A stretch of 64,000 bases of DNA, from NCBI GenBank assembly GCA_030063045.1, contig JAQSEB010000005.1:923501-987500 (forward strand), written 5' to 3'. Each line of letters opens with the position of its first letter. Position 1 is the first letter of the stretch. Below the pieces are notes generated by a model. The model was given only the letters and a program-made list of their open reading frames with translations, did not search any database and was not told the DNA's origin. A program made the translations under genes and the position numbers. The stretch is from Pratylenchus scribneri. Its lineage: Eukaryota > Nematoda > Chromadorea > Rhabditida > Pratylenchidae. Of this stretch, positions 48,501-59,428 are shown one piece after another.

Positions 48501-51500
48501 TTTGAAAATTTAAAAGAATTTGTAAAATATGCGGATTTTCTTCCAAAAATTAAAGTTTATTACACTAAAATTCATTTAACATTTTTGAAAGCTTAAATTT
48601 TGTAAACTCTAAATAAGCCACTTTTTAGTGGGAATTTAGTGCTTTAAATGGCATATTGCCTTCCAAAATTGGTTGCTTCCTTGTTGAGTTATGGCCAAAA
48701 GAATGGCCCTGGGTCCTAAATTTACCGAATTCGCATGTATCGTTTGGAGCCATCAACAAATTCTTGGAAATTTGCCTTTGCCAAATGTGCACTGCTCACC
48801 TATTTTTGGAGGGAATTATAGGAGGATTATTTTCTTAAAGAAATGAAATAAAAAGAATTTTGGCACTAAATTCTATTAATTTCTTGACTAACCATAATGC
48901 CAATGTGGCCAATGATTGCGGCAAAAATGAGCAATCCAATGAGGGTGTTGACAATTTCGAAGACGGATTGAACACTGTTGGCAGGCCAAGGCTTAAATAT
49001 TATATTTTTTAATGGAATTCATCATTTTCAATTAAGCAAATTATTAAAAAATTTAAAAAAATATTTTTTTGACCGATAGATTAAGAATGAAAATATGCAT
49101 CTTGATTTTAGCCCATAATTCAGCGATAGATTAGCCAATCTATGAGAGTGATATATCATTTGAAAGGCAGAGTTTATTCTACAAAGTGGCCAAAATTAAT
49201 TTATGTTTTGTTCATCTAAACATTTAAAAATTAGAAATCGGATATGAATAGAAGAAAAACAAACTGTTCGAAAAAAAAGAGTTATTTTCCCCAAACTAAT
49301 TAAAAATTTTATAAATATAATTAAGCCATTTTATAGAGGAATCTCAGTTTCTTTTAAAATGATATAATGCCTTCCCAATTAATTTATTGCTTCTTTGAAA
49401 TATTGGGCAAAAAATTAAGGATGATTGATTGAATGCAACCAAATGAGCGCCTTGGACTATTCTTTTGGCCATATCTCGACAAGGAAGAGACCAATTTAGT
49501 AAGGCGATATGCCATTTGAAAGCCCTCTAAAAAGTGGCTTCATTAATTTTGAAATTTAAAATAATATTTAAAATAAGCTGCTTTTCCTCAAAATGTTCGG
49601 GTTTATTACACTTAAAGACATATAAAAAATTTTAAAGCCAAAATTTTCGTATAATTTAAAATGTCCAATTCTAAAGTCAACTCTGCCCTTTCAAATGGTA
49701 TTTTGCCTTCGAAAATTGTCTACTGCCTTATTGAGTTATGTGTCAAAAACCAATGCATTATCTGACCTGCTCGCCAAGTGTGACCAGCGTCAATGCGGAC
49801 CAATAAAAGCTCATTGCATATTTTTTCGTCAAATTGCTGAAATGGGTATGGCCAGTCCTATATATCCGGAAGGAAATTTAATGAAATCATTTAAAATTCC
49901 ATTGACCTTTTGGCCCAATGTTCGCGCAATTCCTCCAAACGCATTGGACGAAGGCGCCAATCCTCCTCCGGCAATAAACATTCATTCCGGTGAACATCGT
50001 AGCGTGGATCACACAGTGGGTATATTAAGTCCGGAATCTGTAAAATTGACATAGAACAATATTTTGATTATCTCCGTTTTATTTATTTTATTGTTAAATA
50101 GGAAAGTGGTTTTTGAGTCTTCAGGCCATTCTTTTGGCTATAACTCAACCAGGATAAGGAATCAAATTGAAATGCAATATGGCATTTGGAAGCATAAAGT
50201 ATCCCCTAAAAAGTGGCCAAAATAATTTTATATAATTCCCGAATCTAGCTTTAAAAATAATACATGTCTTTGAGTCTAATAAACTCGATCTATTTGAGGT
50301 AGATCCTTTTGAGGTAAAGCCGCTTATTTTACAAAATATTTTAAATTTTCAAAAAAATTAGATAAGCCATTTTTTAGAGGACATTTAGGGCTTTCAAATG
50401 GCATATTGCCTTCCTAAATTGGTTACTTCCTTGTTGAGATATGTCCTTAAAAATTGGCCTCGGACTCATTAACAGGTGATATCCAATCTTCCCCCTATTC
50501 GAACCTTTTGATAGGAGAATGTCCAAGAGTCGACGGTGGCATCTAAAATGAAGGAAAAGAATTATGAATTCCGAATTCCCATCCGTGCAAAATTCACACA
50601 TACCTTCATAGCCATAAACGGTGCTAAGCCAAAAATAGAAGCAAGCATTCCAGTGGAAAAGAAGATAACAAAATGTGGCCAATCGGAGAAGACGAAACCT
50701 TTAATTCCTTTAGATTTTTCCCAAAAATCAACTCTTTGAACCCAAGAGGCCATGGCGCCCGATGTTCAGTGAGTTTGATGAATTCATCGACTCGATGCCA
50801 TTTTGCGAGTCTGTGAGAAAAAAGTTGCTTCATCAGTAATGCCGATTTAATCTTTAAATCATTATTTTGGCCATATCTCATAAAAGTAACAACCAATTTG
50901 GAAAGGCGATATGCCATTTGAAAGCCCTAAATGTCCTCTAAAAATCGGCTAATCCAATTTTTTGAAATATTGAAGCAATTTTTAAAATAATCAGCTTTTC
51001 CTAAAAATTGTTCGAGTTTAACCCTCAAAATAACTTTTTAAAAGCTTTAAATAATAAAATTTAAAATGGCTAATTGTTGTAAAGGGTACTTCGAACTTTC
51101 AAATAGTATATCGTCTCCACAGTTTGGCTATTGGCTTGCTAATAAGCTATATTAAAAAGAACGATCTAGGCAGAGAATAGTCCTACCGATTGATGCGAAG
51201 TGGCGACAAATCGTGCCAAACTAAAAGTAACAAATCCGTTGGCAAAATTGCAATCAAATCTAGCAGAAATGAAGAACTGAAAATGTCAAAAGGGTTTTGG
51301 CCGGGCGCTGTTCGCCAATTCTCAGAGAAGTTCAATTGGTCACTGACCAAATTTGTTGCTATTATAATTATAATAACTCATCAAGAATTTAACCAATTTT
51401 AATTTTATTATTTTCAAATTAAAGAAAAGGATGTTGGCTTTCCAAAGATAATCATTTTATTTAAAATGATTCAGAATTGATTGAATTGTGCCCAAAAACT

Positions 51501-52002
51501 TATGAAAATTTTGCTAATCCAAATAAGGTCATTTTCAATGGTTTTTGGGCACAATTTCAACAATTTTGAATTAAATATGATAAAATTGATATCAATGGAT
51601 AGCCAAAGGTCTGCTCTTTAATTTTATTACAAAAGCATCCAATTTGATTCACTCCTTGATGAGTATTATAAACGGTGAAGTTGGGCTTATTATCCCCTGT
51701 TCTTGCCTAAGCATATATCGACGCAAAGTAAGCCGTGAATCCGTGACCAGAAGTCCATCGTCCAAATATACTGAATCAAAAGGAATAAATATTTTCTTAA
51801 TTTAATCCCAACCCTTTTTAGCCTGAACAATCAAATCCAACAAATTCAATACATCGCTTAAACTGTTCAGAAGTAACCAATGGATGAAGAAATCCCGGCG
51901 GAATTCCACAAAAACAATCATCCAAATGGACCATGCATTGTAGAGGAAACCAACGGTGTGAAGGGTGGTCCAAAAATGGTAGGCCGGTCCACTCGGATTC
52001 AT
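42519..52002 (-). CDS. Cyclic-nucleotide-gated cation channel subunit, 16 coding exons
   Basis: Model: 52002-51813, 51770-51674, 51276-51187, 50810-50742, 50698-50604, 50542-50505, 50037-49907, 49836-49767, 48991-48893, 48799-48726, 48368-48278, 47833-47642, 44705-44499, 43783-43681, 43313-43227, 42745-42519. Total 1860 nt, 619 residues, all phases agree. The order follows the CNG family: S1-S2 in exon 1 (DFFIHWLLLNSLSDVLNLLD), the LDDGLLVTD linker, S3 with LDLIAILPTDLLLL, an S4 with few basic residues (RINRLAKWHR), S5 with LLFHWNACFYFW, pore SALTLVTLGEQPWP (selectivity Glu259), S6 EIVNTLIGLLIFAAIIGHIG, C-linker, then the binding domain from RRFSPGDIVCRKGEIAK (exon 12) to IRSIGYSCL (exon 14), and a charged, coiled-coil-prone tail. 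The turret between S5 and pore is long with two Cys. The cytoplasmic N-terminus usual in CNG subunits is absent, so an upstream exon may be missed. AATAAA at 42477-42482. Expected in sensory neuron membranes. Confidence 0.88.
42835..43135. mobile_element. Family C foldback MITE
   Basis: Arms AATAACTCATCAAGGACAGA on the left and its inverse ending CTTGATGAGTTTATT on the right, with TGGCTATCCAATGATATTAA and the inverted partner inside. It fills the intron between CNG exons 15 and 16. Confidence 0.9.
43378..43670. mobile_element. Family B foldback MITE
   Basis: Lies in the 367-nt intron between CNG exons 14 and 15. It begins about 65 bases from one exon and ends about 10 bases from the other, leaving only a short ancestral intron outside it. 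Confidence 0.85.
43830..44445 (-). mobile_element. Family A minisatellite MITE, 11 units
   Basis: Eleven 46-bp units on the minus strand (GGTATTAAACGGTTTAAACC each), with the CATATACCCAAAATTGGATG flank on the left. It occupies the intron between CNG exons 13 and 14, inside the cyclic-nucleotide-binding domain. Confidence 0.9.
45253..47035 (+). CDS. GPI-anchored Ly6/uPAR-domain protein, nested in a CNG intron
   Basis: Exons 45253-45369, 45411-45495, 45902-45919, 46271-46393, 46914-47035; 465 nt, 154 residues; phases agree at all four GT-AG introns. Residues 1-31 form a signal peptide (LEQFPLLIFITIFPQFVHS). The mature chain opens with IRCYECSS, then spaced Cys residues (GPNDWTC, GASCGYGFFGC), a mid-domain RGC and DAC, and ends with VITCYCYSDYCN, the CxCxxDxCN close of the three-finger fold. 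A hydrophobic C-terminus (SFLFPFLFILIAILFPIIFI) after GRRKTNSS is typical of a GPI-anchor signal. The third exon is only 18 nt. An AATAAA follows at 47046-47051. Such proteins often modulate ion channels or receptors at the neuronal surface, but no partner can be inferred. It lies on the opposite strand in the 2.9-kb intron between CNG exons 12 and 13. The ATG is chosen because it starts the signal peptide; the frame is open further upstream without a better start. Confidence 0.85.
45528..45838. mobile_element. Family B foldback MITE
   Basis: Occupies the second intron of the Ly6 gene. Arms GAGGCTATAACCAATTCGGG with GGCGATATACCGTTTGAAAG on the left; TTGATGGTGATGGCCAAAAG on the right. Confidence 0.85.
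47275..47582. mobile_element. Family B foldback MITE
   Basis: Between the Ly6 3' end and CNG exon 12. GGTACC occurs just outside both ends (47262 and 47585), possibly a short target duplication. Confidence 0.85.
47915..48215 (-). mobile_element. Family A minisatellite MITE, 3 units
   Basis: Three 46-bp units with family A flanks, in the intron between CNG exons 11 and 12. Confidence 0.88.
48403..48710. mobile_element. Family B foldback MITE
   Basis: Fills almost all of the 357-nt intron between CNG exons 10 and 11; about 35 and 15 bases of intron remain outside it. Confidence 0.88.
49105..49410. mobile_element. Family B foldback MITE, diverged subfamily
   Basis: The left arm has CCCATAATTCAGCGATAGAT and GTGATATATCATTTGAAAGG; the right arm is recognisable. 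Same arm variant as 28165-28475. In the intron between CNG exons 8 and 9. Confidence 0.6.
49455..49752. mobile_element. Family B foldback MITE
   Basis: Second family B copy in the same CNG intron, ending about 15 bases before the exon 8 donor. Confidence 0.8.
50127..50455. mobile_element. Family B foldback MITE
   Basis: In the 467-nt intron between CNG exons 6 and 7, inside the long pore turret. Confidence 0.85.
50867..51155. mobile_element. Family B foldback MITE, right arm diverged
   Basis: Fills most of the 376-nt intron between CNG exons 3 and 4. Confidence 0.8.
51368..51670. mobile_element. Family C foldback MITE
   Basis: In the 397-nt intron between CNG exons 2 and 3. Its right end (CTTGATGAGTATTATA) abuts the splice donor of exon 2 at 51673, so the donor GTTTATAATACTC lies at or within a few bases of the MITE terminus. 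Confidence 0.88.
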
Positions 52003-52079
52003 CTCATAAATTCATTTGTTAAAAAAATTTAATTGTTCTAAAAAGTACATAATTGCGCAAAATAATTTTAATGGTTTAA

Positions 52080-52295
52080 TGGTTTGCCCTACATTCAAAA
52101 AACCATATACCCAAAATTGGATAGAGCTGGTCAAGACGCATTGAATGGTATATAATTTGTGATGGTTTGGTCAACAATTAAAGGGTATTAAACGGTTTAA
52201 ACCAATTTTGGTTTAATGGTTCAAAATTAAGTTAGAATTGGTTAAATTAGAGCAAAAGATCTGATTATGTCTCGTCGAGTTCTATTATTTGAATA
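52080..52295 (-). mobile_element. Family A minisatellite MITE, 1 unit
   Basis: Upstream of CNG exon 1. Single 46-bp unit between complete flanks. Confidence 0.88.
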
Positions 52296-52299
52296 TAAT

Positions 52300-53124
52300 A
52301 AATGCATCTGATGGTACTTCTGAATCTTCCCAATTGAAGACAAATTACTCTGATGAGTGAGGCAAATTTATCGAGAAAATAGTAAATATTATTGGAGAGG
52401 AGATGGCAAAATTCTTTAAAGCGAAATGGATCTCAAGAAAAATCATTAATGTGTGTGGATATGGATTGGAGGGCTGCTGATGAATTTCCGATGAAGAACA
52501 AGTTTAACACCTTGGCTCTTAAAATCTTTCCTCCAATTTGTTTTGAAGGATTACGTTGGCACTTAATGGACTTGTGCTGTGGATTAGATGGGGCCATTAA
52601 TGGACCTGGGCCATATTAAATGAAGGGAAGGGATCTAACTTGCCCATTACCCGCCGGACGGAATTAATTGTTAGGAAAATAGGTGAAATTAATTTGCTGA
52701 GAAAGAGAATTAAAAATGTTTGAAAAACCGGCAGAATTAATGTTAAACAACTTTAATCTTTTTTACCTAAATGAATTCATCATATTTAACCCTATATTGA
52801 CTCAAACTGTAAAATTAGACAGTGATTTAGACCCCTGATTCCCCAATCCCCCAAAAAATTAAAATTTCCAATAAACATTTCAACCAAAAAACATTTATCC
52901 AAGTTTACATATGATTAAAACATATTAAAAAAACAGAATAATTCATGATTGTTGTTTTCTCTCGTACTTTAATTCGAAAATAGTAAAAGATCAAATTCAT
53001 TCATAAAATAGGGCGTGGAGGTTTTTTAAATATGAAAACATGTTTTGTTTGTATCATAAGAAATTCCTTTATAAATTCATTCCAGATTCATTAGCAACAA
53101 ATCCTTTAAAAACCCAAAATAATA
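52300..53124. other. Intergenic between the CNG and periphilin-like genes
   Basis: A 75-codon plus-strand open frame (52392-52619) has no supporting context. Any missing N-terminal CNG exon and its promoter would be expected here or further upstream; I could not identify them. Confidence 0.4.
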
Positions 53125-56100
53125 TCAATAGATGAAGCTGAGTTGGTCCAAAAATTCGTCCAGTTGTTTCAGTGTTTCGCCCTCCAAATCCTTCATTGTG
53201 TCCAGCAATGCCAATTTGAGGCGGTCTAATAAAATAGAGTTTAATTAGGCAAAGAATACTATTTAATTTGCCGAAAAATATACAGAAAATGCAAAAAAGT
53301 TTTAACGATTTAGTGGTTTGTCCTAGACCCTTAAGCCATAAACCATATATACCAAATTGGATAGAGCTGGTCAAAACGCATTGAATGGTATATAATTGTC
53401 ATGGTTTGGTCAACAATTAAAGGGTATTAAACGGTTTAAACCAATTTTGGTTTAATGGTTTAAAACTCACGCCAAATCATAATCAAATGATGCATTTCAG
53501 CTAGATCTATAGAATGTGTATATGGTTTAAAGGTCTAGGACAAATTTCTAAATCTAAACACAGCTATAAACCCAAGATTTTCGGCATTTTCATTTTTTCG
53601 GCATTTTAAATATTTCCCATTAAACAAAAACTTCCCAAATCCCCCACCTTCCAAAGTTCGGTCCTTTTCAATCAATTTGCGTGTGACCAGCCCAAATGTC
53701 TCGCAATCGTGGCGATAGCTCTAAAAATTGTGGAGATTTTGAACATTTTCCCCAATTTGAATTCGCTGACCAATTCCAATTGCCGCTTCTTTTTGGCCAC
53801 ACGTTCGCGCATTTCCGGCGACAATTTGGCCACTTTCTCCTCGCGCATATCATCCGTCATTCGTTGGCGAGAGAGGGCACTGAGGCGAAGTCCGCCCAAA
53901 TTCTCCTCTTCCGCGTCCGGTTGCGGCTTATAACGGACATCTTGCAGGATTTGTCGCTGAAAAAAATGTGTGTTTTATGTTAATTCTTGAAATTTAAATT
54001 GGTATTAAAGGATGGTAATTAATAGGGATAGGAATTGAAGTTAAATAACTTTTTCATGCGGAGCTTTAAATATGCCAATAAATCAAATAAAAAGCATTTT
54101 TAACTTGATTTGAGCTCAAAATATTGAATTTTATGATCACTTTTTTAACTTTTGATCACTTTTTTGCAATTTATATAACTTTTTAACTTTTATATCACTT
54201 TTTCAGACTCTATGTCACTTTTTTCTATCACTTTTTCAACCTTTTTGGAAATTTTCTGAAAATTCTATCAAAAAATCAAAATTTTTCCTTTGAGAAACTT
54301 TTTCGCAAAATTTTTTTTCCATTAAAACAATTTTGCCTTAAATTTTTCTCAATGAACTATTTTTTATCAAAAATTTTCATCGTTAAATAATTTTGGTCGA
54401 AATTTATGGTCTTTTTTTCTTCAAAAAAAATTTTTTCTGAAAAAAAATTTGCCATTTTTTCTTGAATTTATATAACTTTTTTGGCAATTTTCCTCTTTTT
54501 ATATCACTTTTTTGTGTTTTTATATCACTTTTTTAACTAACTTTTTTGCGATTTTATATAACTTTTTTTCCTATCCCTAGTAATTAATTTACTTAAAATC
54601 AAATTGAATTTACCCAGAACATTTTGTGTCAAAAAATTAATATTTTCGTAGGACATAGTTTGCCAAGTTTTTAAACTATATCCCGTGCAAAAATTGTCCC
54701 AATCTTGGCCAAATCCTAAGCCCCAAAATTTTATTATGATCAAGTTTTATTTATGGCCTTAAAAGATTTAAGTTTTGGGTAAATTCTTTATGGGTAAATT
54801 CGTTGGTGATTTTATGGTAATATTACACTAAAATTATAAAAATTTAATTTAAAAAAATTCGGGTAAATTTGATGGTAATTTTATGTAAAATTGATAAATT
54901 TTACCTTTTAAAATTGTATTAAAAATTAATTAAAATTCCACCTGAATATCCTTGAAAACACTTCCAGCCAATGGGCCACTCTCTCGGAGAGGTGAGGGTG
55001 AAGTCAGCGGGGCCGAATTGCGAATTGTGGCAGAAGCAGCAGAGGAGGATTGGACGTTGGGTGGCGATGCATCGAGACGAGGGCGTTTGGCCATCATATC
55101 TTCTGCAAAAATTGAAGGATTAATGAGAATTATTAGAGAATGAGGATGGAAAAATTGGATAGTTATGGAGTAACTAGGTTAATTTTACTGGGTCCGGATT
55201 TTACCACTAAAATCACCTATATTACCTCTAAATTGGTAAAAAGAGTCTATCATAATATAGTATTTTTCATCGTTTTACAATAAAATGTGGACATAAAATT
55301 ATATAAATAAATTTTCAAATGTGGAGTGTGGACTAGTAAATATTGGTTTCGGTGTTGATTCATTCACTTACCCGGTTTGCCGCTGCCATTAATTGATGAG
55401 TACTTTGTTGTAACATTGGATGGATTCTGAACAAAAAAAAATTATTAATTTCATAGATTTAAATAAATGTAATTTTGTCACTAATTATTAAAAAAAAAAC
55501 TGGTTTTTGAAATTCATTTAAAAATATATTTTAATTTTTATTAATTGTTGAAGTAATTTTATGATGAAAAAAAAAAAATCACATAAATAATTACGTTTCT
55601 GAGCATTTTTTCATATTTTTGACTTATTTTTTACCAATTTTTAATTATTTTGTCACTTTTTTGAGGGAAAATTTCATTGTAAAAATGCAATAAAAGACCA
55701 AAAATTAATTATTTTACCTTCTTATTTTAATTTCGTATCCCAAAACCCTCAAAACTTACATCCAAATCGACGGTGAACAAAGTTTGTCGGAATTTGCTGT
55801 TATTGTTGGTGGTGCTATTTTGGCCTCCTCCACCTCCAATTCCATATCCGCTGCTACTGTCCGGTTGGACTTGTTGGTTTTGTTGAGTATTTGTGACGGC
55901 GGCCGCAGCCAACATTGCAACCTCATTTTTGATAGTTTTCACATTGTTCTGACCAGTCGCCACCGACCCATCCGGAATATTTCGAAGGGTGTACGTTTTT
56001 GGTGGGGACTAAAAATGCATGAAATTAATTAATGGAAAGACAAAACAATATTTTAAGAGGGATTTGTCCTACCGCATAAACCATATAAACCCACTTTTGG

Positions 56101-59100
56101 ATAGAGCTGTCTGGTCAAGGCGCATTGAATGGTATATAATTTGGTCATGGTTTGGTCAACAATTAAAGGGTATTAAACGGTTTAAACCAATTTTGGTTTG
56201 GTCAACAATTAAAGGGTATTAAACGGTTTAAACCAATTTTGGTTTAATGGTTCAAAACTAAGTTATAATTGATTAAACCCAAACCAAAATATCATCAAAT
56301 GATGCGTTTTGATGAGATTTATTGATTGGGTTTAAAGTTTGGGGGTCTAGGATAAACCAATGAACCTAAATCATTTTTTTGGTATTCATTAATTATTTAA
56401 AATTTTTTTGAATATTAATTCATTTAATTAAATAATTTTTAAACTCTACCTGTCGTTGCTGTTCCTGTTTTGCCACCACCGTCATTTGCTGTTTTTGTAG
56501 GATTTGTTGTTGATAGAATGCCTCCGGCGGTTTATTTGGTCCAATCGATTTGCTTGAAGTAATCATCATTGACGCCGACGATGCTTTTCCATTCTTCCCT
56601 CCTCCTTTTGGGGATGGCACAATTTCGCCTTCGCTCGCTTCCATGTCTGATCCTCCGTCCATTCCACCACCGCCGCCGTGTCCATCACTGTGCACCGGCG
56701 ATTGGGATGGACTTTGATGATGATGACGGCGGCGTTTTCGTTCCGCTTTTTTCTCCTTCTTCTTCTGCTTGCTTCGTTTGATGGGCGGTGGAGTAGGCGA
56801 ACGTTCCTTTTTCTTAAATTTTGATTTGATTACTGATTATTTTTGTATATTCCAAATAAAATATTTAAAATGCCGAAAGTCTAAAGGTTTTAAATGATTC
56901 AGTGGTTTAACTTAAACCCATAAACCTTATACCAAATTGATAAATCTCATCAAGTCGCATCATTTGATAATGTTTTGGCTTGGGTTTAACCAATTCTAAA
57001 TTAGTTTTGAACCGTTAAACCAAAATTGGTTTAAACCGTTTAATACCCTTTAATTGTTGACCAAACCAAAATTGGTTTAAACCGTTTAATACCCTTTAAT
57101 TGTTGACCAAACAATGACAAATTATATACCATTAAATTCGTCTTGACTAGCTCTATCCAATTTTGGGTATATGGTTTTGTGAATTTAGGACAAATTCTTA
57201 AACCTATTTTGTACTATTCTCACCAAATTAAACTTTATCCAAATTTAAAATGGATGGTAAATTTGCCCATGAATTTGCCTACTCAAAAAAGGTAAAATTT
57301 ATCTAGAAGAAAATTTTTGACTAAATTCAATGAACTTAAGGATAAAAACTGATTTTTTTCATTTAAAAATTAACTCACAATATCGCTGTAATCGGCAGAT
57401 TTGTGTCGATCCGAACGGCCACCGGATGAGGCAACGGATGAGACCGATTTGCTCGGTGAGCGGGAACGACGCCCGCGGTCATCGGGCTCACCGGATGGAG
57501 AACGGCTGCGACTTCCAGAGCGACGGCGATCATCGTCATTCTCATCCGGAGACATGGAATTGGATCGGGACCGTGACTGAGAATGGTTGGAATTTTGTTG
57601 AGAAGAGCGGGAACGAGTGCGGGTGGTGCGCAATGGTGACACGGATCTGCTAATCAAATAATGGGAATTGAGAAAAATTATTCATAAATTAGTGAAATTT
57701 TCAAAAAACTTAAAATATTTTTCCAAAAAAAATTAGAAAATTTTTGGCCTAGTGGGTTATTATTCACTTTTGCAAAATTTAGGTCTCGGGTTCGAATCCG
57801 CTCATAGGCAAATATTTTTTCCAAGCTTGATAAACATTTTTAAGTACTTTTGGCATATTCAGAGTACATTTTTAGAAGAAATGGAGGTGCTTAGAATACA
57901 AAAAACCTGGCCAAAAATGAGTTTACACACAATTTAAATTTTGGATGGTAAGCTCCAACTTGACTCCTTTTAAAATTACTCAATAAGAACTGAACCAATT
58001 TTGATGATTTTAGTATCAATTTAAAGAGCAGACTTTTGGCTATCAAATAAAATTAATTTTGTTTAAATTGGTTCAGAATTATTTGAGTTATGCTCAAAAA
58101 ACCAGTCCAAATTGACTTGCATGTATTTGCAAAATTTTCAGTGGTTTTTTGGGTATAATTCCAATAATTCCGAATATATTTAAATAATATTAATATTATC
58201 GGATAGCCAAGTCTGCGCTTTAATTTGACATAAAAATCATCAAAATCAGTCCAGTCTTTGATGAGTTATTTCGAAGAGAGTTGTGCTGCTCGGAATTACG
58301 GAGTTAAAAATTACCTCTAATGCGGAGATTTTAATTCATTTTTACCCAATTTTGGTTCCTATTCCCAAACCTGGAACGACGGCCTCGAGGACGATAGCCA
58401 TCATCATTGCGGAATACACGGCGTCCTCCACTGCTTCCACCACTGCTATTGAAACGAGATGGGGCAATGCCTGGAATATGAGTGTTTTTTACAATGAGTA
58501 TTTTTTGTTAACAATTTTGTATAAAAATTCATAAAAATGGCAATTGAATCCGAAAAAAATATTTCCCTTTGAGAGGGCTCGAACCTGATGAGACCTAAAT
58601 TTTTTAAAGGTCGAGATTTCAGGTCACAATTTTCAAAATTTTTTGGTAAAATTTTCTTTATGGAAGCCAGCAAACCTTGTTTTGCACAATGGGCTATATA
58701 GCGGCGAATGTCTCGAAACCAGCTCAATTCCACCTCATGCCCAAGGATTTCGCCTCGACCATCTTTTCCATACCTAAAAAAAATTTTATTATTTTATTCT
58801 CAATTAAATGCAAACTTTTCCATCACTTCACGGGCCGAATTTTTACTGTCGAAACGGACGGCCACATAAAGTTTTGTGCGATCCGGTGAGACTTTGACAA
58901 AATCAAAACTGCATGTTCCATCATTGGCGAAGAAAGAGCTGAAAATAAAGGATTTATAAATATTTAAATTGGTTAAAATATTAATTCCATTCTATCTCCA
59001 ATTTTACACTTACCAATCAAATTGTTAATAAATGTATTTATTGTGTGTTCTTCCAATTTAATATAAAACGGATTATATCAAATTAGCCAATAATCAATAA

Positions 59101-59428
59101 ATAAATAAGTTCATCCCAATCGATAATATTCAATCGATAAATATTACCCAATAATTAATTAATAAACGGGGATTTTGGAATAATAGAATGGCCATTTGCG
59201 AATATAAATTTAGTGCACAATTGTATGTTTGATGATTGCTAAAATTATTTATCAATAAACTCTGTTGGTTTATCATAAATGTTGGATAAATGCATTGAAA
59301 ACACGGATAAAATTTTTCGGTGCTTACCGAATTTCCTCGGTTGTCATAGCGCCGGGTAGACCACGGATGAATATTGTATGCTGACTTTCGGGCACATCGC
59401 GTTCATTGATTCGATCACGTCGATACAT
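53125..59428 (-). CDS. RRM and RS-rich nuclear protein with periphilin/Lge1-like C-terminus, 12 exons
   Basis: Model: 59428-59328, 58938-58816, 58773-58676, 58470-58371, 57646-57379, 56812-56450, 56008-55760, 55426-55372, 55102-54942, 53956-53771, 53720-53648, 53225-53125; 1878 nt, 625 residues, all phases agree. Residues about 15-95 form an RRM: RNP2-like HTIFIRGLPG, RNP1-like KLYVAVRFDS, then GHEVELSWFRDIRRY. An Arg/Gly segment and an Arg-Ser domain (SRSRSPSGEP, RSRSPSKS) follow, then a Lys/Arg-rich stretch, a Gly/Asn/Gln-rich low-complexity region and a charged helix. The last 57 residues (SYRHDCETFGLVTRKLIEKD... then LKQLDEFL) match the pattern of the C-terminal helical domain of vertebrate periphilin and yeast Lge1. 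Periphilin is an RNA-binding subunit of the HUSH silencing complex and Lge1 works in H2B ubiquitination; which role applies here is unknown. The RRM is not part of vertebrate periphilin as I know it. Confidence 0.83.
53310..53545 (-). mobile_element. Family A minisatellite MITE, 1 unit, clean termini
   Basis: Best copy for defining the ends: TTTGTCCTAGACC on the left and GGTCTAGGACAAA on the right are inverted. In the last intron of the periphilin-like gene. Confidence 0.9.
54023..54579. mobile_element. hAT-like MITE, 557 bp, T-rich interior
   Basis: Terminal repeats TAGGGATAGGAA and TTCCTATCCCTA, flanked by the 8-bp duplication GTAATTAA (54015-54022 and 54580-54587). The interior repeats TTTTTATATCACTTTTTT motifs. 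In the intron between exons 9 and 10 of the periphilin-like gene. Confidence 0.92.
56055..56375 (-). mobile_element. Family A minisatellite MITE, 2 units
   Basis: Two 46-bp units; the right end reads GGTCTAGGATAAACC. Between exons 6 and 7 of the periphilin-like gene. Confidence 0.88.
56885..57230 (+). mobile_element. Family A minisatellite MITE, 2 units
   Basis: Two units in the opposite orientation to the previous copy. Between exons 5 and 6 of the periphilin-like gene. Confidence 0.88.
57740..57830 (+). repeat. tRNA-derived SINE-like fragment
   Basis: Has an A-box TGGCCTAGTGG (57745-57755) and a B-box GGTTCGAATCC (57789-57799) at tRNA-like spacing, but no foldable acceptor stem or clear anticodon arm. 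Related sequence with the same TTTAGGTCTC lead and AAATATTTTTTCC trailer is on the minus strand at about 58545-58605. A third, weaker copy is at about 60890-60950. Confidence 0.45.
57978..58272. mobile_element. Family C foldback MITE
   Basis: In the intron between exons 4 and 5 of the periphilin-like gene. Both arms present (AGAGCAGACTTTTGGCTATC and its inverse). Confidence 0.88.

Noticed and set aside
49695..50054. 119-codon plus-strand open frame
   Set aside because: It is the antisense shadow of CNG exons 7 and 8.
54080..54590. Simple T-rich low-complexity DNA
   Set aside because: The inverted ends and the 8-bp duplication show that it is the interior of a transposon.
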